Source: Frigoribacterium sp. PvP032
GTDB lineage: Bacteria > Actinomycetota > Actinomycetes > Actinomycetales > Microbacteriaceae
NCBI RefSeq assembly: GCF_017833035.1
Contig: NZ_JAFIBM010000001.1
Coordinates: 1,240,001 to 1,304,000, forward strand
Length of the DNA: 64,000 bases
Reading direction: 5' to 3'
Positions within the stretch are counted from its first letter, which is position 1; each line of letters starts with the position of its first letter. The position numbers and the translations under genes are program-made. Below are positions 55,571-63,009 of the stretch, piece after piece. Under the pieces are notes generated by a model that saw nothing but the letters and a program-made list of their open reading frames with translations, was not told the origin of the DNA and made no database searches.

Positions 55571-56074
55571 ATGGCACAGGGAGAAGGAACGAGCAAGGGA
55601 GAAGGAAAGAGCAAGGGAGAAGGAACGAGCCAGGGAGAAGGAACGAGCAGGGTAGAAAGAACGAGCAAGAGAGAGGGGACGGCCCGGGGGCGCCCGGCCC
55701 GTCCCGACGACGCGGGCAGCGCCTCCGTCGCCGCCGTCTCGGTCGTCGTCGCGACCGCGGTCCTCGCCGTCGCCGCCCTCGCGGGGACGCAGGCGCTCGC
55801 CGAGCGGAGCAGGGTGGCGGGCGCGGCGGACGCGTCCGCCCTCGCCGCCGCCGACGCCGCCGCCGGTCTCGTGACGGGCGGCGGCGGGCCCTGTTCGCTG
55901 GCGGCGTCGTTGGCCTCGGCGAACACCGTCGAGCTCGTCTCCTGCGTGGTCGAGGGACTCGTCGTGACGGTCGTCGTGACGGGGGCCGCTGCCCTCCTCG
56001 GGGTCCCCGTCCGGGCTGCCGCCACGGCGGGCCCGCCCCCGTCCGCGCCCGACCGGACGGGCCCCCGGCCGTGA
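55571..56074 (+). CDS. TadE/TadG-like protein (Rv3654c type) with a repetitive N-terminal tail
   Basis: A 167-residue protein. Residues 3-35 are a hydrophilic GEGTSK-type repeat encoded by five 18-bp tandem units. Then comes the conserved part of the actinobacterial 'helicase/secretion neighbourhood TadE-like' family: DAGSASVAAVSVVVATAVLAVAALAG (TM), AERSRVAGAADASALAAADAAAG, and one Cys pair. The repeat is absent from most relatives as I know them, and its base composition (purine-rich, low C/T) is unlike the surroundings. ATG 55571 is the only start that includes the repeat; no ATG/GTG lies between the repeat and the conserved part. Last gene of the tad operon. Confidence 0.8.
   Translation: MAQGEGTSKGEGKSKGEGTSQGEGTSRVERTSKREGTARGRPARPDDAGSASVAAVSVVVATAVLAVAALAGTQALAERSRVAGAADASALAAADAAAGLVTGGGGPCSLAASLASANTVELVSCVVEGLVVTVVVTGAAALLGVPVRAAATAGPPPSAPDRTGPRP
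55579..55668 (+). repeat. Purine-rich 18-bp tandem repeat inside the TadE/TadG-like gene
   Basis: Five consecutive units of GGGAGAAGGAACGAGCAA and close variants (starts 55579, 55597, 55615, 55633, 55651), then a decayed sixth. Each unit contains a Shine-Dalgarno-like GGGAGAAGGA. The units keep frame and encode G-E-G-T-S-K. Confidence 0.9.
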
Positions 56075-56097
56075 GCTGGTGCGCCGGAGGGTGTGTG

Positions 56098-56103
56098 TAT
56101 GGT
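56098..56103 (+). promoter_or_regulatory. Candidate -10 box of topA
   Basis: TATGGT after a GTGTGTG run, about 125 bases before the topA GTG. No clear -35 box is visible. Confidence 0.4.
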
Positions 56104-56226
56104 GTGCCTGTCGGCAGCGCACGATCCGTCGGTCCCTCGTCGGGGACGCCTCGAGAACCGCCCGCCTCCGACCACCTGACCGGTCCGCGTGACCGGGTCC
56201 AGACGTTCCCCGAAGCAAGGAGTCCC

Positions 56227-59190
56227 GTGCCAGGCACGAAGAAACTGGTCATCGTCGAGTCGCCCGCGAAGGCCAAGACGATCGGGCAGTACCTCGGCAG
56301 CGGCTACGAGGTGCTCGCCTCCGTCGGGCACATCCGTGACCTCGTCGAGCCGAAGAACCTGCCCCCCGAGCTCAAGAAGGGCTCGCTCGGCAAGTTCTCC
56401 GTCGACGTCGAGAACGGCTTCGAGCCCTACTACGTCGTCTCCGACGCCAAGAAGAAGACCGTCTCCGAGCTGAAGCGCGCGCTCAAGGGCGCGGACGAGC
56501 TCTACCTCGCGACTGATGAGGACCGCGAGGGCGAGGCCATCGCGTGGCACCTGCTGCAGGAGCTGAAGCCCAAGGTCCCCGTCAAGCGGATGGTCTTCCA
56601 CGAGATCACCAAGGACGCGATCCAGAAGGCCCAGGAGAACACCCGCGAGCTCGACACCGCCCTGGTGGACGCCCAGGAGACCCGCCGCATCCTCGACCGC
56701 CTGTACGGCTACGAGGTCTCGCCGGTGCTGTGGCGCAAGGTCGGCCCCGGCCTCTCGGCCGGCCGCGTGCAGTCGGCGGCCACCCGTCTCGTCGTCGACC
56801 GTGAGCGCGAGCGCCTCGCGTTCGTCTCCGCCTCCTACTGGGACCTCACCGCCACCTTCGAGCCCGCCGCCGACGCGGTGCCCTTCTCCTCCCGCCTCGT
56901 GCGGGTCGACGGCACCAGGGTCGCGAGCGGTCGCGACTTCGACGACCGGGGCCAGCCCAAGGGGCAGGCCGTCGCGCTCGACGAGGCCTCGGCCGGGGCG
57001 CTCTCCCGTGCGCTCCAGGCGAGCGGCGTCGACATCGTCGTCTCGTCGGTCGAGTCCAAGCCGTACACGCGCCGTCCCGCAGCCCCCTTCACGACCTCGA
57101 CCCTGCAGCAGGAGGCGGCGCGCAAGCTGCGCTTCTCCGCCCGCCAGACGATGAGCGTCGCCCAGTCGCTGTACGAGAACGGGCACATCACCTACATGCG
57201 CACCGACTCGCCCTCGCTCTCGCAGCAGGCGACGAACGCCGCGCGCTCCCAGGCCGCGTCGCTCTACGGTGCCGACACGGTGCCCGAGAAGCCCCGCGTG
57301 TACACGGGGAAGAGCAAGAACGCCCAGGAGGCGCACGAGGCGATCCGCCCGTCCGGCGACACCTTCCGCACCCCGAGCGACATGCAGTCGACCCTCCGCG
57401 GCAACGACTGGAAGCTCTACGACCTCATCTGGAAGCGCACCGTCGCCTCGCAGATGGCGGACGCGAAGGGCTCGACGGCCTCCGTCGTCGTCACCGCCAC
57501 GACCGCCGACGCCGTGGCGGGCGTCTCGGCCGAGGGCGTCGCCCGCACCGCGGCCGAGTTCGTCGCGACCGGCACGGTCATCACGTTCCGCGGCTTCCTG
57601 AACGCCTACGAAGAGGGCCGCGACGAAGACCGTCACGGCGCGGCCGACTCGGCCGAGGCCAAGCTGCCGCCGCTGACCGAGGGCCAGCAGCTGACGCTCG
57701 ACGAGATCGAGGCCAAGGGCCACGACACGAGCGCGCCGCCGCGGTACACCGAGGCGAGCCTCGTCAAGACCCTCGAAGAGCTGGGGATCGGTCGCCCGTC
57801 GACCTACGCCGCCATCATGTCGACGATCGTCGACCGCGGCTACGTCACGCCCAGGGGCACGGCGCTCGTGCCGAACTGGATCGCGTTCTCGGTCGTCCGG
57901 CTGCTCGAGGAGTACTTCGGCGACCTGGTCCAGTACGACTTCACCGCCAGCATGGAGGACGACCTCGACCTCATCGCCGGGGGCGACGCCGACCGGGTCG
58001 ACTGGCTCAACGGCTTCTACTTCGGGAACGACACGCACCGCGGGCTCCGCAAGGTGATCGACAACCTCGGCGAGATCGACGCGCGGGACATCAACTCGAT
58101 CCCCCTGGGCGAGGGCCTCACCCTCCGCATCGGGCGCTACGGCCCCTACCTCGAGGCTCCTGGCGACGACCCCGAGACCCCCCGCCGGGTCAACGTGCCG
58201 GAGGACATGGCTCCGGACGAGCTGACGCCGGCCCGGGCCCGCGAGCTCATCGACGCTCCTGTCATCGGCGACCGCGTCGTCGGCGTCAACCCCGAGTCCG
58301 GCAAGGAGGTGCTCGCCAAGGACGGCCGGTTCGGCCCGTACGTGACGGAGCGCACCCCGGAGGAGATCGCCGCGGACCCCGCCACGGGCGAGGTCGTCGA
58401 GGCGGCGGCGGCGGCCACGGCCACGGCCACGGCTGCGGCGACGACGGAGGAGCCCGCGAAGAAGGCTCCGGCCAAGAAGGCGCCGGCCAAGAAGGCCGCC
58501 CCCAAGGAGCGGACGGCGTCGCTCTTCAAGAGCATGAGCGTCGACACCATCGACCTCGAGACCGCCCTCGCGCTGCTCGACCTGCCGCGGACCGTGGGCG
58601 TCGACCCGGAGTCGGGCGACGAGATCCAGGCCCAGAACGGCCGGTACGGCCCCTACCTCAAGAAGGGCACCGACACCCGGTCGCTCACCAGCGAGGACCA
58701 GATCTTCGAGATCGACCTGCCAGGGGCGCTCGAGCTCTACGCCCAGCCCAAGTACGGGGCCAAGCGCGCCAGCAGCGCCCTCGCGGAGTTCGAGGCCGAC
58801 CCGGTCAGCGGCAAGCCGATCAAGATCAAGGACGGCCGGTTCGGGGCCTACGTGACGGACGGCGAGACGAACGCGACGATCCCACGCGGCGAGACCGTCG
58901 AGGAGGTCGACTTCGAGCGGGCGATCCAGCTGCTCGCGGACAAGCGCGCCAAGGGGCCGGCCAAGAAGCCGGCCGCGAAGAAGCCCGCCGCCAAGAAGCC
59001 GGCCGCCAAGAAGCCCGCTGCGGCCAAGCCTGCTGCGGCGGGGTCGACGGCTGCCAAGACCGCGGCCGCCAAGAAGCCCGCCGCTGCGAAGAAGTCGGCC
59101 GCCGTGAAGCCCGCCGCTGCGAAGAAGCCGGCTGCGTCGGGGGTGACCGCCGCGGCGAGCACGGACGGCGTCGCGCCGGAGGCCTCGTAG
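56227..59190 (+). CDS. topA: DNA topoisomerase I
   Basis: A 987-residue type IA topoisomerase that relaxes negative supercoils. The Toprim domain opens with LVIVESPAKAKTIGQYLG and has DEDREGEAIAWHL near 97; the catalytic tyrosine is Y323 in ITYMRTDS. From about 640 the C-terminal part has several repeats with GRYGPYL/GRFGPYV/GRFGAYV, the actinobacterial type without zinc fingers, split by an Ala/Lys linker at about 740-760, and the last 60 residues are an Ala/Lys-rich tail. GTG 56227 has AAGGAG upstream. The stop shares one base with the tmk GTG (TAGTG). Confidence 0.96.
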   Translation: MPGTKKLVIVESPAKAKTIGQYLGSGYEVLASVGHIRDLVEPKNLPPELKKGSLGKFSVDVENGFEPYYVVSDAKKKTVSELKRALKGADELYLATDEDREGEAIAWHLLQELKPKVPVKRMVFHEITKDAIQKAQENTRELDTALVDAQETRRILDRLYGYEVSPVLWRKVGPGLSAGRVQSAATRLVVDRERERLAFVSASYWDLTATFEPAADAVPFSSRLVRVDGTRVASGRDFDDRGQPKGQAVALDEASAGALSRALQASGVDIVVSSVESKPYTRRPAAPFTTSTLQQEAARKLRFSARQTMSVAQSLYENGHITYMRTDSPSLSQQATNAARSQAASLYGADTVPEKPRVYTGKSKNAQEAHEAIRPSGDTFRTPSDMQSTLRGNDWKLYDLIWKRTVASQMADAKGSTASVVVTATTADAVAGVSAEGVARTAAEFVATGTVITFRGFLNAYEEGRDEDRHGAADSAEAKLPPLTEGQQLTLDEIEAKGHDTSAPPRYTEASLVKTLEELGIGRPSTYAAIMSTIVDRGYVTPRGTALVPNWIAFSVVRLLEEYFGDLVQYDFTASMEDDLDLIAGGDADRVDWLNGFYFGNDTHRGLRKVIDNLGEIDARDINSIPLGEGLTLRIGRYGPYLEAPGDDPETPRRVNVPEDMAPDELTPARARELIDAPVIGDRVVGVNPESGKEVLAKDGRFGPYVTERTPEEIAADPATGEVVEAAAAATATATAAATTEEPAKKAPAKKAPAKKAAPKERTASLFKSMSVDTIDLETALALLDLPRTVGVDPESGDEIQAQNGRYGPYLKKGTDTRSLTSEDQIFEIDLPGALELYAQPKYGAKRASSALAEFEADPVSGKPIKIKDGRFGAYVTDGETNATIPRGETVEEVDFERAIQLLADKRAKGPAKKPAAKKPAAKKPAAKKPAAAKPAAAGSTAAKTAAAKKPAAAKKSAAVKPAAAKKPAASGVTAAASTDGVAPEAS

Positions 59191-59816
59191 TGGCCGGTCT
59201 GTTCATCACCCTCGAGGGCGGCGACGGATCGGGCAAGACCACGCAGGCGGCCCTGCTCGAGGAGTGGCTCGGCGGGCAGGGGCGCGTCGTCGTGCGCACC
59301 CGCGAGCCCGGCGGCACCGACCTGGGCCTCGAGCTGCGGCAGATCGTCCTGCACCGCCGGGGCCACATCGCCCCGCGGGCCGAGGCGCTGCTCTACGCCG
59401 CCGACCGGGCCCACCACGTCGAGACCCTCGTGCGCCCGGCCCTCGACCGCGGCGACGTCGTCCTGCAGGACAGGTACGTCGACTCGTCCGTGGCCTACCA
59501 GGGCGCGGGTCGCGTGCTCGGCGGCGACGAGGTCCGTGAGCTCTCCGCCTGGGCCACCGGCGGGCTGACGCCCGACCTCACCGTGCTGCTCGACCTCGAC
59601 CCACAGGTCGGCCGGGCCCGCCTTGACGCCGCGGAGAAGTCCTACGACCGCCTGGAGTCGGAGGCTGCGGCGTTCCACGGCCGGGTCCGTGACGCCTACC
59701 TCGAGATCGCGCGCTCCGAGCCCGCCAGGTTCCTCGTCCTCGACGCGACGCTGCCCGTCGCCGAGGTGGCGTCGGCGGTGCGTGCCCGGGTGGCCGACCT
59801 CCTGACCGAGCAGTGA
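59190..59816 (+). CDS. tmk: Thymidylate kinase
   Basis: A 208-residue dTMP kinase. The P-loop GGDGSGKTTQ is at 10-19, the substrate motif TREPGGT near 40, the DR(Y) motif LQDRYVDSSVAYQGAGR near 92 and the lid region near 145. GTG start in TAGTG, one base shared with the topA stop, and holB begins 10 bases after its stop. The topA-tmk-holB order is widespread in actinobacteria and joins DNA topology, dTTP supply and the polymerase clamp loader. Confidence 0.96.
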   Translation: MAGLFITLEGGDGSGKTTQAALLEEWLGGQGRVVVRTREPGGTDLGLELRQIVLHRRGHIAPRAEALLYAADRAHHVETLVRPALDRGDVVLQDRYVDSSVAYQGAGRVLGGDEVRELSAWATGGLTPDLTVLLDLDPQVGRARLDAAEKSYDRLESEAAAFHGRVRDAYLEIARSEPARFLVLDATLPVAEVASAVRARVADLLTEQ

Positions 59817-59826
59817 GCGGCCGGCG

Positions 59827-60972
59827 ATGAGCAGCTGGGACGGCCTGACCGGCCAGGCCGACGCCGTCGAGCTGCTGAAGGCGGCCGCCTCCGCCGATCC
59901 GTCCCGCTCGGCGATGACGCACTCGTGGCTCATCACCGGCCCGCCCGGCTCCGGCCGCTCGAACCTCGCGTACGCCTTCGCGACCGCGTTGCTGTCGCGG
60001 GGCCACGACGAGGAGGCGACGAGCCGTCAGGTCGACGCCCGGTCGCACCCCGACCTGGCCGTCCTCAGCACCGAGCGCATCATCATCACCATCGACGAGG
60101 TCAGGTCGCTGGTCGCGTCGTCACAGTTCTCGCCCTCCGTCGGTCGCTACCGCGTCGTCGTCATCGAGGATGCCGACCGCATGACGGAGCGCACCAGCAA
60201 CCTGCTGCTGAAGGCCCTCGAGGAGCCGCCGCCCCGCACGGTGTGGATCCTCTGCGCCCCCAGCGAGGCCGACCTCATCCCGACGATCCGCTCCCGCGTC
60301 CGCAGCGTCCGCCTCCGGACTCCGAGCGTGGCCGACGTGGCGGACCTGCTCGAGCGTCGCGACGGCATCGACCGGGAGACCGCGGTCACCGCGGCACGAG
60401 AGGCGCAGAGCCACATCGGCATGGCGCTCCGCCTGGCGACGGACCCGGAGGCGCGCGAGCGTCGTCGACGGACGCTCGAGGCCGCGCTCGCCATCCGCAG
60501 CGTCTCCGACGCGGTGAACGCGGCGACGACGATGCTCGCCGTCGCCGGGGACGACGCCAAGGCCATCACCGAGCAGCGTGACTCTCAAGAACGCGCGAGC
60601 GCCCTCCGCTCGCTCGGCGTCGAGCCGGGCGGGACGGTGCCCCCGGTGCTCCGCAGCCAGCTCCGCGCGCTGGAGGACGACCAGAAGCGCCGGGCGACCC
60701 GCAGCCTGCGCGACGGCATCGACCGGATCCTCGTCGACCTGCTCTCCCTCTACCGCGACGTCCTCCTGCTCCACCTGGGCGTGGGCGTGGAGCCGATCAA
60801 CCAGGCTGTCCGAGGCCGGCTCGACGAGGCCACGGCTGCCTCGACGCCGGCGAGCACGCTCGCGGTGATGGACGCGATCGCCGTGGCCCGTCGGCGCATC
60901 GAGTCGAACGTCGCCCCGGCGCTGGCGCTCGAGGCCATGCTGGTGGCCGTCAGCCGACACGCGGTCAGGTGA
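59827..60972 (+). CDS. holB: DNA polymerase III subunit delta', without zinc-finger cysteines
   Basis: A 381-residue clamp-loader subunit. The altered Walker A GPPGSGRSN (38-46; Arg for Lys, normal for delta'), the VVVIEDADRMTERTSNLLLKALEEPP block near 110-135 and SRVRSVRLR are clear. Between residues 47 and 80, where most delta' and gamma/tau proteins have a four-cysteine zinc site, this one reads FATALLSRGHDEEATSRQVDARSHPD in sequence parts without any cysteine, so the zinc finger is lost. ATG 59827 is used. It ends 14 bases before a TetR gene. Confidence 0.9.
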   Translation: MSSWDGLTGQADAVELLKAAASADPSRSAMTHSWLITGPPGSGRSNLAYAFATALLSRGHDEEATSRQVDARSHPDLAVLSTERIIITIDEVRSLVASSQFSPSVGRYRVVVIEDADRMTERTSNLLLKALEEPPPRTVWILCAPSEADLIPTIRSRVRSVRLRTPSVADVADLLERRDGIDRETAVTAAREAQSHIGMALRLATDPEARERRRRTLEAALAIRSVSDAVNAATTMLAVAGDDAKAITEQRDSQERASALRSLGVEPGGTVPPVLRSQLRALEDDQKRRATRSLRDGIDRILVDLLSLYRDVLLLHLGVGVEPINQAVRGRLDEATAASTPASTLAVMDAIAVARRRIESNVAPALALEAMLVAVSRHAVR

Positions 60973-60986
60973 GGCAAGATGGCGGC

Positions 60987-61646
60987 ATGACCGACCCGAC
61001 TGCCGCCCCGGGCCTGCGTGAGCGCAAGCGCCTGGCCACCCGACGGGCCATCCAGCTCTCCGTCCTCGACCTGATCGGCGAGGAGGGACTCGAGGCCGTG
61101 ACCGTCGACATGATCAGCCGCCGTGCCGACGTGTCGCCCCGCACCTTCTTCAACTACTTCACCTCGAAAGAAGAGGCGGTCGTCGGCGACCTGCCCGACC
61201 TGCCGGAGGGCGAGTCGCTCGACCGGTTCCTCGCCGCGCACGACGAGCCGATCATCGACGGTCTCATCCGCCTCCTCGACGAGGCCGTGGTGACCGCGAC
61301 CTTCGACCGCGACCTGGTGCAGCGTCGGCGCATGGTGCTGCGCAGCCACCCCGACCTGCTCGCTCGCCGGATCGCCTCGACCCGGGTGCTCGAGGACCGC
61401 CTCACCGGCATCGTCGCCCGCCGGCTGGCCACGGCCCCCGGCCGTGCCGACGACGCCACGGAAGAGTCCGACCTGAGCAGCGCCCACCTGCTCACCCTGG
61501 TGGCGATCGCTGCGCTCCGGCACGCCTGGGGCGAGTGGATCGACGACGACGACGCCGACCACGCGACGGACCACCGCTACGGGCTGCGCGCGCGCATGGA
61601 GGCGTCGTTCGCGGAGCTCGGCCGCGTCGTGACGCGACAGGTCTGA
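60987..61646 (+). CDS. TetR-family transcriptional regulator
   Basis: A 219-residue regulator. The HTH is near 30-52 (VTVDMISRRADVSPRTFFNYF) followed by SKEEAVVGD, a common TetR form. The C-terminal domain is helical with a stretch of Asp (DDDDAD) near 194. ATG 60987 stands six bases after CAAGAT, which could be a weak -10 for a leaderless message. It lies just after holB and just before tRNA-Thr; no obvious target gene is divergent from it, so its regulon cannot be guessed. Confidence 0.88.
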   Translation: MTDPTAAPGLRERKRLATRRAIQLSVLDLIGEEGLEAVTVDMISRRADVSPRTFFNYFTSKEEAVVGDLPDLPEGESLDRFLAAHDEPIIDGLIRLLDEAVVTATFDRDLVQRRRMVLRSHPDLLARRIASTRVLEDRLTGIVARRLATAPGRADDATEESDLSSAHLLTLVAIAALRHAWGEWIDDDDADHATDHRYGLRARMEASFAELGRVVTRQV

Positions 61647-61706
61647 GAATCCGCTACAGTTGGTGATCGTGCCGCGAGGTACTGGTTCTCGATCTGATCG
61701 AGATCC

Positions 61707-61779
61707 GCCGCTTTAGCTCAGTCGGCAGAGCGTCTCACTCGTAATGAGAAGGTCTGGGGTTCGATTCCCCAAAGCGGCT
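61707..61779 (+). tRNA. tRNA-Thr (anticodon CGT)
   Basis: The acceptor GCCGCTT pairs with AAGCGGC. The anticodon stem is CTCAC/ATGAG with anticodon CGT, and GGTTCGATTCC is the T arm. CCA is not encoded. TACAGT at 61655-61660 is a possible -10. Confidence 0.96.
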
Positions 61780-61784
61780 CCCAC

Positions 61785-61814
61785 GAAGGCCCGGTCCGTG
61801 AGGACCGGGCCTTC
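61785..61814 (+). terminator. Terminator hairpin after tRNA-Thr
   Basis: GAAGGCCCGGTCC pairs perfectly with GGACCGGGCCTTC across loop GTGA, starting six bases after the tRNA. Confidence 0.8.
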
Positions 61815-61893
61815 TGCCGTTGTCGGCGTCCTCGGCGCCCCCTCGTCCGCAGCCCCGCCGGTCCTCCGCAGCCCCGCCGACCAGCCCGGCTGG

Positions 61894-61899
61894 TAGACA
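61894..61899 (+). promoter_or_regulatory. Candidate leaderless -10 box (TAGACA)
   Basis: TAGACA ends six bases before the ATG of the oxidoreductase gene. Confidence 0.45.
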
Positions 61900-61905
61900 G
61901 GTCGC

Positions 61906-62886
61906 ATGAGCATCCGATGGGGCATCCTCGGCGCCGGCGGCATCGCCGACACCTTCGTGAACGACCTGACCAGGGCGGGCATCACGGTCTCCGCCGTCGG
62001 CTCGCGTGACGCCGACAAGGCGCGCCGGTTCGCCGACGACCACGGCGTCGCGACCGCGCACGGCAGCTACGACGACCTCGTGGCCGATCCCGAGGTCGAC
62101 GCCGTCTACGTCGCCACCCCGCACGTGTTCCACGAGCAGAACGCCCTCCTGGCGATCCGGGCCGGGAAGCACGTCCTCGTCGAGAAGCCCTTCACCGTGA
62201 CGGCAGCCGAGGCCGAGCGGGTGCTGACCGCGGCCCGCGGGGCGGGCGTCGTGGCCCTCGAGGCGATGTGGACCCGCTACCTGCCGCAGCAGGTCCGCCT
62301 CCGCGAGGTGGTCCGCAGCGGGGTGATCGGCGAGCCGCGCCTCCTGACGGCTGCCCACATGCAGTCGCTGCCGACCGATCCGCGGCACCGTCTCAACGAT
62401 CCTGCCCTCGGCGGCGGCGCCCTGCTCGACCTCGGCGTCTACCCCGTCTCGTTCGCCCACGACCTCCTAGGCCCGGTCGACGCGGTCGCCGCCACAGCCG
62501 TGCTGAGCGATCAGGGCGTCGACACGCGCACGGGCATCACGCTCCGCCACGCGAACGGCGCGACGTCGAACCTGTTCTGCGCCCTCGACACCGCGGGACG
62601 AAACGACGCCGTCCTGCACGGGAGCGGAGGCCGGATCGAGATCGACCACACGTTCTTCGCGCCCGGCGGCTTCACCGTCAGGGACGCCGACGGCGAGGTC
62701 GTCGAGAGGTTCGACTCGGCCGAGGGCGACCTCCGCGGCATGCACCACCAGGCGCTCGAGCTGGCCCGTCTCGTCGACTCGGGCGAGCTCGAGAGCCCGG
62801 CGCTCACCTCCTCCGGCGTCGTGGCCGTGATGACCACCATGGACGAGGTCCGCCGCCAGGTCGGCGTGGAGTATCCCGAGCGCTGA
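61906..62886 (+). CDS. Gfo/Idh/MocA-family oxidoreductase
   Basis: A 326-residue NAD(P)-dependent sugar or polyol oxidoreductase. The Rossmann loop GILGAGGIADTFV is at 6-18. The diagnostic E93-K94-P95 is in VLVEKPFTV, and GGGALLDLGVYPVSF near 165-180 supplies the catalytic Asp and Tyr region. The substrate cannot be assigned; related enzymes act on myo-inositol, trans-dihydrodiols or sugars. It probably has a leaderless message. The stop codon is the first of four in-frame TGA in a 15-bp tandem repeat. Confidence 0.9.
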   Translation: MSIRWGILGAGGIADTFVNDLTRAGITVSAVGSRDADKARRFADDHGVATAHGSYDDLVADPEVDAVYVATPHVFHEQNALLAIRAGKHVLVEKPFTVTAAEAERVLTAARGAGVVALEAMWTRYLPQQVRLREVVRSGVIGEPRLLTAAHMQSLPTDPRHRLNDPALGGGALLDLGVYPVSFAHDLLGPVDAVAATAVLSDQGVDTRTGITLRHANGATSNLFCALDTAGRNDAVLHGSGGRIEIDHTFFAPGGFTVRDADGEVVERFDSAEGDLRGMHHQALELARLVDSGELESPALTSSGVVAVMTTMDEVRRQVGVEYPER

Positions 62887-62938
62887 GCTCCCGGGCGCTG
62901 AGCTCCCGAGCGCTGAGCTCCCGGGCGCTGAGCCCGAG
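62881..62938 (+). repeat. 15-bp tandem repeat (four units) over the oxidoreductase stop codon
   Basis: CGCTGAGCTCCCGGG and CGCTGAGCTCCCGAG alternate at 62881, 62896 and 62911, with a shortened fourth unit at 62926. TGA recurs in the gene's frame at 62884, 62899, 62914 and 62929. Confidence 0.88.
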
Positions 62939-62996
62939 AGCAGGGCCCCGGGCCGAGGAGGCGCGAGCTCGGCCCCCGGAGGAGGCACGCGTTTCG

Positions 62997-63002
62997 TAGG
63001 AT
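62997..63002 (+). promoter_or_regulatory. Candidate leaderless -10 box (TAGGAT)
   Basis: TAGGAT ends seven bases before the ATG of the carboxypeptidase gene. Confidence 0.5.
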
Positions 63003-63009
63003 GTCCTGG

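Noticed and set aside
52801-58038. Open frame of 1745 codons on the minus strand over the Tad operon and topA
   Set aside because: It runs across six recognisable plus-strand genes and their start-stop overlaps. Its product is Arg/Asp/Gly/Pro-rich with no domain.
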